From: Parasitella parasitica
Taxonomy: Eukaryota > Mucoromycota > Mucoromycetes > Mucorales > Mucoraceae
Length of the DNA: 64,000 nucleotides
Assembly: GCA_025201805.1 (NCBI GenBank)
Contig: MU619265.1
Location: 69,003 to 133,002, forward strand
Direction: 5' to 3'
Positions within the stretch are counted from its first letter, which is position 1, and each line of letters opens with the position of its first letter. Position numbers and translations under genes: made by a program. Below are positions 26,401 through 37,866 of the stretch, piece by piece. The notes under the pieces were generated by a model, which saw only the letters and a list, made by a program, of their open reading frames with translations, did no database searches and was not told where the DNA came from.

Positions 26401-26996
26401 ATTTCTTTGATGGTAGATTGAGATTGCAAAGAGTATATGATGAGGCGGGAAGATGTCGTGGTTGATGCTGTCGAAGTGGACGAGGTCGAATTCATTCTGT
26501 TGTGCGTCTGCGCAGGCTCATTACTGCTAACATTCTGTAAATTGGCACTTGTTGCGCTAGTCGTAGTTTCCGATCTATCATATCATGAAAGGGGAATGGC
26601 AGTAGAAATCAGTTAATTAAAAGGGGTGTGAATTTTTTTTTCTGCTGTAAACACATACATAATAGCTAGTACCGGCTCTTGTTGACCTTGTAGAATGTGG
26701 ATAAATGATACCACGCCAAACGCATCTTTATCTCTGATAGAAACCAACTCATGGACATTGTCCGGATTGCTGATATCCCACAGCTGAAATCCGTCATGAT
26801 AGCCCAATAACAGACATGATATTGTCTTTTCTCGATACTCTAATTTTTCAAAGGCTGCAAACGAAATAGCATCCACATCGTCCATATCCTCAATTACATC
26901 GTCAGCCAAAGCTGCTTGTTGCTGCTGCTGCTGCTGCTGCTGCTTCTGTTGCTGTGCTTGGTATTGCTGATATTGGGGGTCAAAGGGCGATGTCAT
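23448..26996 (-). CDS. BCAS3-like WD-repeat protein
   Basis: Exons 26659-26996, 26322-26574, 25757-26242, 24104-25700 and 23448-24037 join in phase to 1087 residues. A further short 5' exon around 27160-27210 (MESNVYNGVRAEPKFL) may exist, but I could not join it in frame. Family evidence: CLLLGYHDGFQLWDISN near the start, FTLGSRFIAYA, then SHPVSCLTFNQAGTLLMSAS, GHTFHIF and WCAITTARGTTHVYAINPYG. These match the PROPPIN-like beta-propeller and BCAS3 domain of animal and plant BCAS3, linked to phagophores and actin-based polarity. Extra features are poly-Gln near residue 20 and in the middle and a long acidic Ser/Asp C-terminus. Intron 24038-24103 is a multiple of three with no stop, so an unspliced reading would insert a poly-Phe stretch. 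Confidence 0.85.
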
Positions 26997-28701
26997 GCTT
27001 GTTGATTTTCTTTTGGGGAGATTAGATGTAACGTAAGATGATATCCTTGATATACCTGAGGATATGCTTTCAAAAGAAGTGGGATCCCTGATGTACGCAG
27101 CACATGTGTAAATAACAAAGAAAAAAATAGCTCCCCTTCAAGTCTCGCTCCTTGAGCAACCATACCTTAAAAACTTGGGCTCTGCTCGAACACCGTTATA
27201 AACATTGGATTCCATTCTACTGGACAAAAGATAAGCAACTTAATCTCGCTGGTGTATCTTGAAAAAAAGTTACCGAATAAGTTATGATATATATATGTGT
27301 GTGTGTTTATTGTATATAATGCTGATGAAAGCTTGAAATGAACCAAGTAAGCTTGTTGTCGACAACTTGGTTTCTAGGGTTGTAGGAAAATGTTTTGTGT
27401 TGCTACAATATGGTTTAAAAAAGTACAAGGATATGAGGAGAATAAGATGAGTTTTGAACGAGTTGGATTATAAGAGAGTGCGTGCGTGAGAAAAAAAAAA
27501 AAAAAAAAAAAAAAAAGAAAGAAAAAAAGTGGAAAAAGGGAGAGGGCAAAGAAAGACTCATTTGCATTAATGTCCTAGATGTATGGATGGTCCACCCAAT
27601 CACATGAACTTGTCACGAACATGTTCAACTACCAATCATCCAGTGCTGATTAGCAACTACTCAATGATGATGGACAGACCATAACGTGATGATCATCTTC
27701 AAGCCATTATTGGATTTTATTTTCATTTTTATTCATTTTTTTATGGAAACAAAAAACAAAAAAAAAAAAGGATCCGCAGACGGAACCCCAAAGAGCCCAA
27801 TACCTTAAAGCACTGGGCAAGGTACAGAAGAGCAAACGAAAATCAGAAATCAAAAATGGATTGCCGCTCCTCTTTCAGTGAATTGGGAACCTGTCCAACC
27901 CAACCTTACTAGAGGCGGATGCAAGTTGCTAGTGAGAACGTTCAACCTTGTTCCCTCAATCAGAGCAAACGTGAGCAGATGCAGAGAAAAGAACAGAAAA
28001 ATTGGGAGCGACGTCTGCGCACTCTTTTATAGCTTTTCGAGCTAGAAAATGTGTCTGTTTTTTTCCTTTTTTCTTGCAAGCCACTTTGTTTCTCGTATCA
28101 GCACATCCCAGGCATCAAATGTGCGTAAAATTGAATGCTTACATGTTGGTGGAAATCATCGGTCAACCAAAAATCAATTTGTGCACATTTATCCCCAACA
28201 AGAACAATTGGGGGTAATTGCCATTGCAGGTATGTATAACTGATAGGCTCGGCAAGTACGGAGCATAACGTTCGAAATCGATCAAAGCATGTGTTTCTCG
28301 ATACCAGATGGCAATCGCACCTCACAAACGGACTCAAAACAAGGTTTTTTTTTTAGGGTTTCTGCGCTTGTTGCACCACAACTGCATGAATACATACTGG
28401 GAACCATCATGTATCAGATCCTACACATCTTGACCACAGAACAGAAAATTCTTGTCTATATCCATTTGTATCAAAAAAATGAACAATACATATAAAGAGG
28501 CTAAAACACACGACTATCATAGTGTAATGTGTTAATAACTTTAAGCGTTACAGGTAAACGAATGTACAAGGACCATTGCTTTTTTTGCGGATAGGATCTG
28601 GCATGGATAAAGCAGCCGGTGTAACTAGAATTTCAGGATAATATAACCATCACTATGAGGCAGATTAATATGTTATTGTCTGGTTTCAGCGCTTCAGAAA
28701 G

Positions 28702-28740
<39 letters not shown>

Positions 28741-29073
28741 CTCTTTATATGATAATTGGCGAGATGGATGTGCATTGATAAATGTTGCCATACTATATCA
28801 AAGCACCGCATTGGTCCTAATGAGCTTGGTTCACTATTCTCTGTATTTCATTTAAATAGAGCCTACCCTTATAGGCTCATCATTGAATCACGCCGCTTAA
28901 ACCATTTTACTTCATCTCATCCATTGTAAGCAGGAAGAGCGTGAGTACACATCTTTTGTCATACGATCGACCAATCAGCAGAATGATACTTTCCCTATAA
29001 AAAGTCCCCTTTTTTATATTTTAAGCTTTTCCTTTTTCCCTCTTAATATATAAATCTCCTGTCGGTTTAAAGC
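26997..29073. other. Spacer with divergent promoters of the BCAS3-like gene and OAC1
   Basis: About 2 kb between head-to-head genes. The first 200 bases may hold 5' exons of the BCAS3-like gene. A TATATATA run near 27287-27296, a 27-base A-run near 27490 and a GA repeat near 28705 stand out. Short open frames show no family. A TATA-like AATATATAAATC lies about 30 bases before the OAC1 start region. Confidence 0.5.
28705..28735 (+). repeat. (GA)n microsatellite
   Basis: Roughly fifteen uninterrupted GA dinucleotides, 340 bases upstream of the OAC1 start. No coding role. Confidence 0.95.
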
Positions 29074-30196
29074 ATGTCTACTGTAACCCAACAACAGCAA
29101 AATCAGCAGTCAGTAGCAGAGCTCAAGCCTGTACCAAGAAACAAAGCAAAGGAAACAGCTGTAGGGTTTGTTATTGGCGGTTTAGCAGCATGTGGGGCTG
29201 TTACATTTACTAATCCTTGGGAGGTAAGATCGACACAAGACATCAGTCAACAATCACCTAAAGAGAAAAGGGGCAATTAGGTAGTGAAGACTCGTCTCCA
29301 ACTGCAAGGCGAATTGGTTCGAGCAGGCGCTCTTTCTGAAGCAGCTCGCCCTTATCACAACAGCTTCCAGGCTCTCAAAGTGGTTTTTCAACATGAAGGT
29401 ATTCGAGGCGCCCAGCGAGGTCTCAGTGTTGCGTATTTTTATCAGATATGTCTAAACGGCAGTCGATTGGGCCTTTATGAGCCAGTGCAAACCAACATGA
29501 TCAAAGCCTTGAATCTAAAATCAGAAGGTAGTATTTTGGCATCTGGCATATTTTCTGGGGCTTTGGCTGGTGTTGTCGGCGCAGTGCTCGGCTCCCCACT
29601 CTACCTAATCAAGACTCGCAGACAGTCATTCTCTCCTGTATTCAGGAACATTGGCCACCAACATGAGATGGGATCTGCATTGAGCGCATTGCGACAAATT
29701 TATCGCTCTGAGGGTATCCGCGGTCTTTATCGTGGCGCAGACGCTGCAATGGTAAGAGCAGGTGTTGGATCAGCTGTGCAAATGCCTACCTATATGATCG
29801 GTAAAGATATTCTGGTCAAGAAGTTTGGATTTCCCGATGCCCTTAGCACCCACTTTGCTACATCCATGTTTACTGGCGTGTTGGTTTGTTTGGCTATGAA
29901 CCCATTTGATGTTATTTCGACCCGCATGTACAATCAGGGCGTAGATCCAGCCACCGGCAAGGGTATTTTGTACAAGAGTCCTGTGGATTGCTTTGTCAAA
30001 CTGGTCAGAATAGAAGGTGTGCGTGGTCTTTATAAGGGATTTTTGGCTCATTATCTCCGTATTGGGTAAACGTTTTTCACAGCCTGTGCAACTACAAAAG
30101 TCTAATTTTTTTTTCTATATTCATAGGCCCCATACTACGCTTATGTTTGTGTTTATGGAGCAATTGAAAAATATTTACAAAAAGGAATTTGCGTAA
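29074..30196 (+). CDS. OAC1: Mitochondrial oxaloacetate carrier
   Basis: SLC25-family inner-membrane transporter; yeast Oac1 moves oxaloacetate, sulfate and isopropylmalate. Three exons, 29074-29223, 29281-30065 and 30127-30196, in phase, 334 residues. Three carrier repeats are visible: the first signature NPWEVVKTRLQLQGE spans the first intron, the second is GSPLYLIKTRRQ, the third MNPFDVISTRMYNQG. The end (YKSPVDCFVKLVRIEGVRGL...YKGF, then IGPHTTLMFVFMEQL) is characteristic of Oac1 rather than of other dicarboxylate carriers. The N-terminus is a short Gln-rich tail. The gene is complete. Confidence 0.93.
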
Positions 30197-30599
30197 TGAA
30201 TAGACGATGCAATTGTATGTATATTATAGAAACAAGGTTATGCTATATACCACACAAGAAAGCTTTTTTTTTTTTTTTTTCGGAAAATATAATATTTTTT
30301 AATCAGTCCAAGATGCATACATTTATTAGCGTAAGAACGGTACTTTTGAAGCTTCGCTGTTTGGAGAAGAGTAATGCCTATCATATAAAATATAAAAAAT
30401 TCAGTTCAACAAGGAAAAAATACAGGCTATGTGCAGCAGATCATTAGAAAACCAACACATCCATAGCAAACTTGAACCAAACTAAATGATGCATTTCCAC
30501 TGACGGAATACAATACTCTTCCTCGTGGAAGTATTGAGCAATCAGACAATATTGGGTGGTAGCTACAGCCTATTTTTTGTAGCACACTATTCAACAATA

Positions 30600-31485
30600 N
30601 NNNNNNNNNNNNNNNNNNNNNNNNNNNNNNNNNNNNNNNNNNNNNNNNNNNNNNNNNNNNNNNNNNNNNNNNNNNNNNNNNNNNNNNNNNNNNNNNNNNN
30701 NNNNNNNNNNNNNNNNNNNNNNNNNNNNNNNNNNNNNNNNNNNNNNNNNNNNNNNNNNNNNNNNNNNNNNNNNNNNNNNNNNNNNNNNNNNNNNNNNNNN
30801 NNNNNNNNNNNNNNNNNNNNNNNNNNNNNNNNNNNNNNNNNNNNNNNNNNNNNNNNNNNNNNNNNNNNNNNNNNNNNNNNNNNNNNNNNNNNNNNNNNNN
30901 NNNNNNNNNNNNNNNNNNNNNNNNNNNNNNNNNNNNNNNNNNNNNNNNNNNNNNNNNNNNNNNNNNNNNNNNNNNNNNNNNNNNNNNNNNNNNNNNNNNN
31001 NNNNNNNNNNNNNNNNNNNNNNNNNNNNNNNNNNNNNNNNNNNNNNNNNNNNNNNNNNNNNNNNNNNNNNNNNNNNNNNNNNNNNNNNNNNNNNNNNNNN
31101 NNNNNNNNNNNNNNNNNNNNNNNNNNNNNNNNNNNNNNNNNNNNNNNNNNNNNNNNNNNNNNNNNNNNNNNNNNNNNNNNNNNNNNNNNNNNNNNNNNNN
31201 NNNNNNNNNNNNNNNNNNNNNNNNNNNNNNNNNNNNNNNNNNNNNNNNNNNNNNNNNNNNNNNNNNNNNNNNNNNNNNNNNNNNNNNNNNNNNNNNNNNN
31301 NNNNNNNNNNNNNNNNNNNNNNNNNNNNNNNNNNNNNNNNNNNNNNNNNNNNNNNNNNNNNNNNNNNNNNNNNNNNNNNNNNNNNNNNNNNNNNNNNNNN
31401 NNNNNNNNNNNNNNNNNNNNNNNNNNNNNNNNNNNNNNNNNNNNNNNNNNNNNNNNNNNNNNNNNNNNNNNNNNNNNNNNNNNNN
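30600..31485. other. Assembly gap of 886 N
   Basis: Unsequenced stretch between OAC1 and the next gene. Sequence on both sides is AT-rich and shows no interrupted gene, but a gene inside the gap cannot be excluded. Confidence 0.99.
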
Positions 31486-31817
31486 CCATGGTTTGGCTAG
31501 TACCATGAGTTTCGTCTTCAACTAGTTAAAAAAAACTATAAATGCAAAACTATTATACTCCCCTTTTCTCTGAATCCATAAACGTAAGTTTTTCCATACC
31601 AATATGACCCATTTTTGATTGTTAATGTTGTAGCTTTCAATTGAATATGATATCAAGAAAAACCTGAATGTGAGAAAAGAAAAAAATACATCGTTGGTGG
31701 CGTGTTTTTTCTTTGTTAAATTTTAGTCATGTGACACACAGTAGGTCGGTCGGTGTGGGTCTGGCCATTACAAAAACCATCAGGTTATGCATGCTCTAGC
31801 TTCTGCAGGTTGCTATA

Positions 31818-33808
31818 ATGTCAGATTATTTCATTAAAACAAAACGCCCTATTTGGAACATTGATGATGCGTTTAGTTCATTCAAAGCAAAGTATCCAGA
31901 CTTGACTGTAGAGCAGCAGCTGACAAGTTTCCATGACTTTTTGAAAAAGCAAGATGATCCTGTAGTGCAATCGTGGTTATTAAAGTGGAAATCGTTTTGC
32001 AAAAAGCCAGAAAAATCCAAGAAGATGCCACACAATCGAATTAATCTTGATATGAGAAGATCGGTTAATCAGAACGTTACAATAGGAAACGTGAAAAACT
32101 ACAACAACAAGAGTGAACTAGAAGACGATGTTGAGCGAGCACCCCAAATCAACAGGTAAAAGAAGTAAAAATACTAAATAAATCTCTAATATCCTTTTTG
32201 TGATAGTGATAGTGAAGGCAATCGCAGCGACAAACCTTTTGATAATCTGTTTAGCGAAGACGAGGAGGCTGCAACTGTGGATAAGACTGATGTAGATGAT
32301 TTTAAAAGAGCAGTGTTTAAAGCTGGCTATCAATATGCAAGTGTTTTCACTTTCTAAATAGAGTATTTTACCAAATTCTGAACTATATTCTCTATATTTA
32401 GTTTAAAGAAGAATTATCGTTATCCACTATATCAAACCTCAACAAATTATTCAAAGGATTTAGTCCTACCACATTAGAGGGGTTCCTGGACATGCTCTCG
32501 TATGAATTACTTAACAAAGAAATGAATATAAATGAGAAAAATACACTCAAGTAAGTTTATATATTCAAAACACATTGCTAATAATTGATAGATCAATGCG
32601 TTTAGACTTTCATTGAGCCACATTATTTCTTTCGTTGGTCCTACTGCAGTAGTTTTCGAGACATTTTTCTCGAAACAAAATCTCACCGCCAAAAATTTGT
32701 TCGAAGAGGTAAAGGCCAAGGTACCTTTACTTCCTGTTGGAATGTCGGAAACAGCCAAGCAAATGATTGATGATATACTTGATGTAAGTTAAATTATTGA
32801 TCAATTTATTAATTAATAAATAGCCTATTTTTTATTAAGACAAACATTCACAGGTTGATGGAAGCGAGCATTTATTAAGACAAACGATTAATGAAAAAAA
32901 AGGCAAAGTTGTTAGAAACAACATATGATGGTGAAGAGATGCAAGTCCTCGATATCATGGAGTTTATTGTCCAATGCACAAAAAGGAAGAGCTATAGACA
33001 CACCAGCGAATTATCATGCTATCGTATGAGTGCCCATATTTTTGACCTCATATTGAATGACACATCTCTCCAGATGATCGAGTAAGTTTATTGCAAAAGT
33101 AGCTCCTATATTTACTCCCTTTCGATGCTAATATCTATAATACCTTGTAATTAGTGGCGAAAACTGTTCTCAGGCAACGAAAACTGCTCAACAAGACAAC
33201 CAAAGAATATGTTCTGATGATGATGATACTAAAAAGTTGATTGGAAGGAAAATCGATCTTATTATTGCTAAATATGGAGTCGAATTGAGCAGTAGTGAAT
33301 GGAAGAAAAGTCAGACCACTCCCGCCACGATTGAGCAGCAGCGTGTAAAGAATTTTAGATCAAACTGTGCCATTTTGAACAAGATCTTGAATTTACCAAT
33401 AAACGATGCTAGTGAAATTCATACGCTTGGAATGGACTGGCTTGGTAAGTTCGAAATTAGCCATTTGTGTATCAACATTTGTAATTCACCTGCGCTATTC
33501 TAGGTATGGTTGGGTGTATGTACGCATTTGACACCTATGAAAATATTTTTTCGATTCATTATGCTGGTGATCTCGTTATACCGGAAAACATCGGTACTCT
33601 TTATCTTTTAAAAGAAACACTTGATCTATTATATTCGTTCAAACATCATCATGTAAATTTAAGCAGAAGCATTCAGTCTTCCGTAGAAAAATCAAAAATA
33701 GCTGATCAATTAAGAAAGCTACGCCCTGAACCAATTCGTACGAAGAGAGAGATCGGTCCAGTTGTTTTTTTCACACCCTCCAAACGTCAAAAGAAAACAA
33801 CCAAATAA
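31818..33808 (+). CDS. Hypothetical multi-exon protein, possibly Mucoromycota-specific; frame break in an A8 run
   Basis: Exons 31818-32155, 32207-32336, 32402-32550, 32606-32783, 32854-33081, 33155-33444 and 33504-33808 fit one protein of about 535 residues, except that exon 5 needs a one-base shift at an eight-A run (about 32893-32900). With one A fewer, the frame continues into KLLETTYDGEEMQVLDIMEF. The N-terminus is Lys-rich, the middle acidic (FSEDEEAATVDKTDVDDFKR). The C-terminal third (RSNCAILNKILNLPINDA, then LGMDWLGMVGCMYAFDTY and HVNLSRSIQSS) resembles a segment that I associate with many uncharacterised Mucorales proteins; this is memory, not a search. It ends in a basic tail. Intron 2 (32337-32401) appears to use a GC donor. 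Function unknown. The break may be a sequencing error or an early pseudogene. Confidence 0.6.
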
Positions 33809-33924
33809 ATAATATTATTTGCAAGGCTGTGCTGCGCATGTAAATATTGCACACTTTATGGCAGTTTATAGTATTCTAAATGAAAAGTTTTTATTGTTTG
33901 ATCGAATCCTAGCAGTACAAATAT

Positions 33925-36900
33925 CTAATAGACTTCAAGAATATAAGATTCCTTCTCCTTCCACTCCTCAATAAGGGCAGAGGCTTCATCAGCAGTGATA
34001 CCACTATAATTGGTAAGACCGTGGACGACAGCATCCTTGACATCGGGAACAGGCCATGTAGGGCCACAGAGATAGAAATGGCCCTTTTGATTCATCAAAT
34101 AATCATTCAACATTTCAGCATCTTCCATCATCTTGTGTTGAATGTAGATTTTTTCCTTTTGGTCACGAGAGAAGGCAAGACCCATATGAGAGAGGACACC
34201 ATCGGCATGGTAAGCTTCCAATTCTTCACCATACAGGTATTCCATGGAACGATGACGAGAACCAAAGTACAGAACAACGGGGCCCACCTTTTTACCGGCA
34301 GCCTTGGCCAAATAACGTTCTTGAATAAAGGCACGGAAGGGAGCCATACCAGTGCCAAGTCCAGCCATGATGACAGGTTGAGAATCAAGAGGAGGCAGCT
34401 TCATAACGGAGGGCTTGATAGATACAGTGACATTATCGCCAACCTTCAAGTTGGTCAAGTAGCGAGTACATTGGCCAAAACGCTTCTTGCCAGCTTTAGT
34501 GTCCCAGTCAACAGCGACGATCAGCAAATGAACAGCATTGTTGAACATCTTTTGAGATGAAGCAATAGAGTAGTGACGAGGCTTGATAGGAGCAATGATT
34601 TGAGCAAGCGACTCGACAGAAGGCTTGGCAGAAGTGAATTCGCGCAAGAGGTCTTCATAGGTAATGGTTTCATCGACACGGTTCTTGAAGTCTTCCTTGC
34701 CCTCAGGAGAGATCAAGAACAATAGGTGCTCCTTTTCCTTGGGATCCGTGGCAAAATCAGCGAGGGACTCGTAAAACTTCTTGGAGGGGCGACCAAAGAT
34801 ATCCAAAGTTTGGCTGAACAATTGGAACACAGTGCGCACTTGTTCGACACCCTTCTCAGTGTCCTTGACAGAAACAATATCATTGCCGTTCAGGCCATAC
34901 CACTCCAAAAAGTCTTGCACGTCAGCATAGTCGTTATGGCCGTGAACACCAAGAGCATCGCCAAGCTCATACTTGAGGTTGGAATCAGTTGTGTCGAACT
35001 CGATATGGAACACATTACGGTCGTAAGAGTCAGGAGTCAAGCGACGGTTCTCACCAACCTTGATAACATAGGTGTTTTCGTGCAAATCAGGACGTACAGC
35101 AGCTTCAGTCTTGTATGCTTCATTGAACATCAGTTGCCAGGCTGCCTTGTGCCACTTGGCAGATTCAGCACCAGCACCTTCTTCATCCCCCAAAGTAGCA
35201 TCAGACATCTCTCCGTCTTCTTCCTCGGGGCCAACAAGACGATCCAAAGGCAACGTTGGCAACACTTCGTCACTCAGTTCCAAGATGGTCCAAGGAGGCA
35301 GCAATTCTACGGGAGTTAGTTCGCTGGTAACAGCAGTAACGATATCAGCAGCTAGGCCAGCCAAGCTACGCTTGTTCTCTTCTTCTCCAGTCTGCTCAAT
35401 CTCTTCGTAGAGCTCGCGAAGACGATCAGCAACCGAGGCAACCTTTTGGCCCAGAATCAAAAACACCGCTTCCCAAACAAAATGAGTAGACTTGATGTTC
35501 AGACCAAGCTCTTGAGCAATACGAGCAGCATCGATCGTATAGAGTCGAGCATTGATAGCGGTCAAACCAAACTTGAACTCGTTGGACAGGACGCCTTCGA
35601 TTTCATCGCCGTGCTTCCAAGGACCATGGAGAACAACAGTGGCGTTTTTGGCAGCATGAGCAAGGGTATTGTATTCACGGATAACACCAATGTTATGGAT
35701 GCCAATGTATTGATGGGGAGCAGTGGCAGTCGAGCCGTAAGCGAGGTGAGTACGAGAGACAGCACCGCCAACGCGATAGGCATCACGAGTGACGCGAGCA
35801 GTAACGGGAACGTTAGGATGAATAGCTTGAACGAGATGAGCATCGTGGATAGCAGCAGTGGCAGTTCCGTCTTGCTCAACATCCCAGAAAATAGCGCTCC
35901 AAGCCGCATCGCTCTTCTCCAGAGCAAGAGTTTCGTCAGACACAGACACAGTGAAGGGCTCAGCAGCAAGATTGATAAAGGTCTCATGTTCAGCCTCCTT
36001 GGCAAGAGAGGGGATGTGAGTAGCGTGAATATGGCTGAAATCTGTAGCCTGAGCACTGACCAAACGAGGACGTTGATCGCGGGCAATAGGCCCAAAGCGA
36101 ATCGAAGCGGCAATGTCCAAATAGAGAGGGCCGTTGAAAGCATAGAGACCGGCACCCTCTTCTAGAACCACAACACGACGGGCAGACTTTGGCAGAGCAG
36201 CAATGAAATCGGCCTCGGACCAGGGACGGAAAGCACGGACGCTCAAAATGCCAACACTAGCATTCAGGTACGAAGCCGCACGAGAAACAGCTTGGTCAAC
36301 AGAAGCAGTGGAAGCACTCAAGGTGACCAAAACGGTCTCAGCGTCAGCAACACCAGAGTATTCAAAAGGCTTGTAGTTGAATTGAGCGAGAACTTTCTTG
36401 GCAATTTGGTAAGACTCGTTGTATGCAATAGTGGCATCAGAGATGGTTGAACCAGCCAAATTGGCGAGTTGAGCATAAGATGTAAGATTGACCTTTTCAA
36501 TGACCTTGGAGGCGGCGACACCGTTGAAAAAGTGAATCACAGGCAAGCCCACAGAGCGAGCAAGCAAATGAGCAACGATAGCAATATCATGAGCTTCTTG
36601 AGCATTGGCAGAAGACAATAGAATGGCGCCTGTGTTGCGGGCAGCAAGGACAGCTTCGACGTTGGCAGAGGCAACTAAATCTTGGTCAATGGATTGAGCA
36701 GCAACATGGAAGACTACAGGTTGACGGTCAACAGCCAAAGCATGCAAGTTGGGGATCATAGAAAGCAAAGCTTGCGAAGAAGCCAATACAGACAGATTCT
36801 TGCCCTCAGAATCAGCAAGAGCACCTTGGACGGCTTGAAGAGCACCAGCACGAGTCTCCATCTCAACAACCTTGACAAGTTCACCATTAGCATTACGAAC

Positions 36901-37296
36901 AGAGTCAGTCCAAGCAGACAATTCTTGTCCGAGATATCCGGAAGCGAAGCCAGGATAAACAAAGACAATATCAGAGAGGCCATAGGTGACATAATCAACA
37001 GCATGATTAGCATCTACAAGACACACTTGAGAATCATCAGATGAGGCAGTCAGAAGGGATTTGATGGCATTCTTGACTCTGGATTGTAACAGAATAGAGG
37101 CATCTTCATCAACAATGGTTGTTTGACTTTCAGTGGTAGAGGCAGCATCAATCTCTTTCTTTAATTCGGCTGTCACTGCTTGCACAAGATCAGGGGAAAT
37201 GTCAATTTTGGTATTGATGTTGTGAATGTTGGTATTGTTTGTAGGAAATGCCTTGCTCTTGACAAGCGATGCAACCAAAGCAACTGAAGCAAACAT
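33925..37296 (-). CDS. MET10: Sulfite reductase (NADPH) flavoprotein alpha subunit
   Basis: Intronless gene of 1123 residues; the fungal Met10 class is of this size. The protein passes electrons from NADPH through FAD to the beta subunit, which reduces sulfite to sulfide for methionine and cysteine synthesis. The N-terminal half resembles the pyruvate:ferredoxin oxidoreductase-like region typical of fungal Met10. A short acidic linker (about residues 690-705) precedes the cytochrome-P450-reductase-type module. FAD binding is marked by PRHYSIASS near 906, NADPH binding by GLGTGMAPFRAFI near 975, YFGSRHRSMEYLY, and the C-terminal FYLCGPTWPVPDV. A flavodoxin-like FMN domain is not evident, as in yeast Met10. 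It converges on the hypothetical gene only 116 bases away. Confidence 0.93.
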   Translation of the reverse strand: MFASVALVASLVKSKAFPTNNTNIHNINTKIDISPDLVQAVTAELKKEIDAASTTESQTTIVDEDASILLQSRVKNAIKSLLTASSDDSQVCLVDANHAVDYVTYGLSDIVFVYPGFASGYLGQELSAWTDSVRNANGELVKVVEMETRAGALQAVQGALADSEGKNLSVLASSQALLSMIPNLHALAVDRQPVVFHVAAQSIDQDLVASANVEAVLAARNTGAILLSSANAQEAHDIAIVAHLLARSVGLPVIHFFNGVAASKVIEKVNLTSYAQLANLAGSTISDATIAYNESYQIAKKVLAQFNYKPFEYSGVADAETVLVTLSASTASVDQAVSRAASYLNASVGILSVRAFRPWSEADFIAALPKSARRVVVLEEGAGLYAFNGPLYLDIAASIRFGPIARDQRPRLVSAQATDFSHIHATHIPSLAKEAEHETFINLAAEPFTVSVSDETLALEKSDAAWSAIFWDVEQDGTATAAIHDAHLVQAIHPNVPVTARVTRDAYRVGGAVSRTHLAYGSTATAPHQYIGIHNIGVIREYNTLAHAAKNATVVLHGPWKHGDEIEGVLSNEFKFGLTAINARLYTIDAARIAQELGLNIKSTHFVWEAVFLILGQKVASVADRLRELYEEIEQTGEEENKRSLAGLAADIVTAVTSELTPVELLPPWTILELSDEVLPTLPLDRLVGPEEEDGEMSDATLGDEEGAGAESAKWHKAAWQLMFNEAYKTEAAVRPDLHENTYVIKVGENRRLTPDSYDRNVFHIEFDTTDSNLKYELGDALGVHGHNDYADVQDFLEWYGLNGNDIVSVKDTEKGVEQVRTVFQLFSQTLDIFGRPSKKFYESLADFATDPKEKEHLLFLISPEGKEDFKNRVDETITYEDLLREFTSAKPSVESLAQIIAPIKPRHYSIASSQKMFNNAVHLLIVAVDWDTKAGKKRFGQCTRYLTNLKVGDNVTVSIKPSVMKLPPLDSQPVIMAGLGTGMAPFRAFIQERYLAKAAGKKVGPVVLYFGSRHRSMEYLYGEELEAYHADGVLSHMGLAFSRDQKEKIYIQHKMMEDAEMLNDYLMNQKGHFYLCGPTWPVPDVKDAVVHGLTNYSGITADEASALIEEWKEKESYILEVY

Positions 37297-37866
37297 CTTT
37301 ATTTTTATTTTATTGTTTTTAAAAAAAAAAAAGATAAGTGGAAGAAAAAAAAAAGAAGTTTGACCAAAACGATGGAGATGTGAAATGTCTTCCTAATCGA
37401 GAAAATATTTAATTCGAGAAATTGCAAATGGGCACGCCATTGAGCAGAAACTACCCATTCACAGTAAACAGAAATTGCGCAATTAGTTCTCAGTCGTTGC
37501 TCATATTCTCGCATTTCAGGTGCAAATTTGTAGATGTTTTAGAATGATTGGTTTAGAATATTCTCCACAAAAAACGATCCTGGATGAGACCATCCAGTAT
37601 ACAAGCCAAGTCTGATCTCATGTAATAACGCACCAGATCCTGTCCTATTAAATATTTTCGTACAATGAAAATACAAGCATCTGGTAGGCTTTCTCTTGAA
37701 GCTGTTCCTTCATCTTAAAGAGACATTATCTTGAGTCAAGCAATTCCCTTTTGCTTCAAAGATTTCAGGCTCTTATTTTGTATATTATCTACCGTTTTTA
37801 TCATCAGTGAATAATTGAGCTATGTTATATAAATCTACTACAAGAAACAAAACTGTAAAATGAAAC
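37297..37866. other. Upstream region of MET10
   Basis: 570 bases between the MET10 start and the next open frame. The first 100 bases upstream of MET10 are T-rich on the coding strand (A-runs on plus). Nothing else recognised. Confidence 0.5.

Noticed and set aside
30427-31521. Long open frames on both strands across 30600-31485
   Set aside because: They consist of N translated as unknown residues; the interval is an assembly gap, not coding evidence.
35446-36165. Plus-strand 239-codon frame within MET10
   Set aside because: Antisense shadow of a gene with clear FAD and NADPH motifs; no independent motif.
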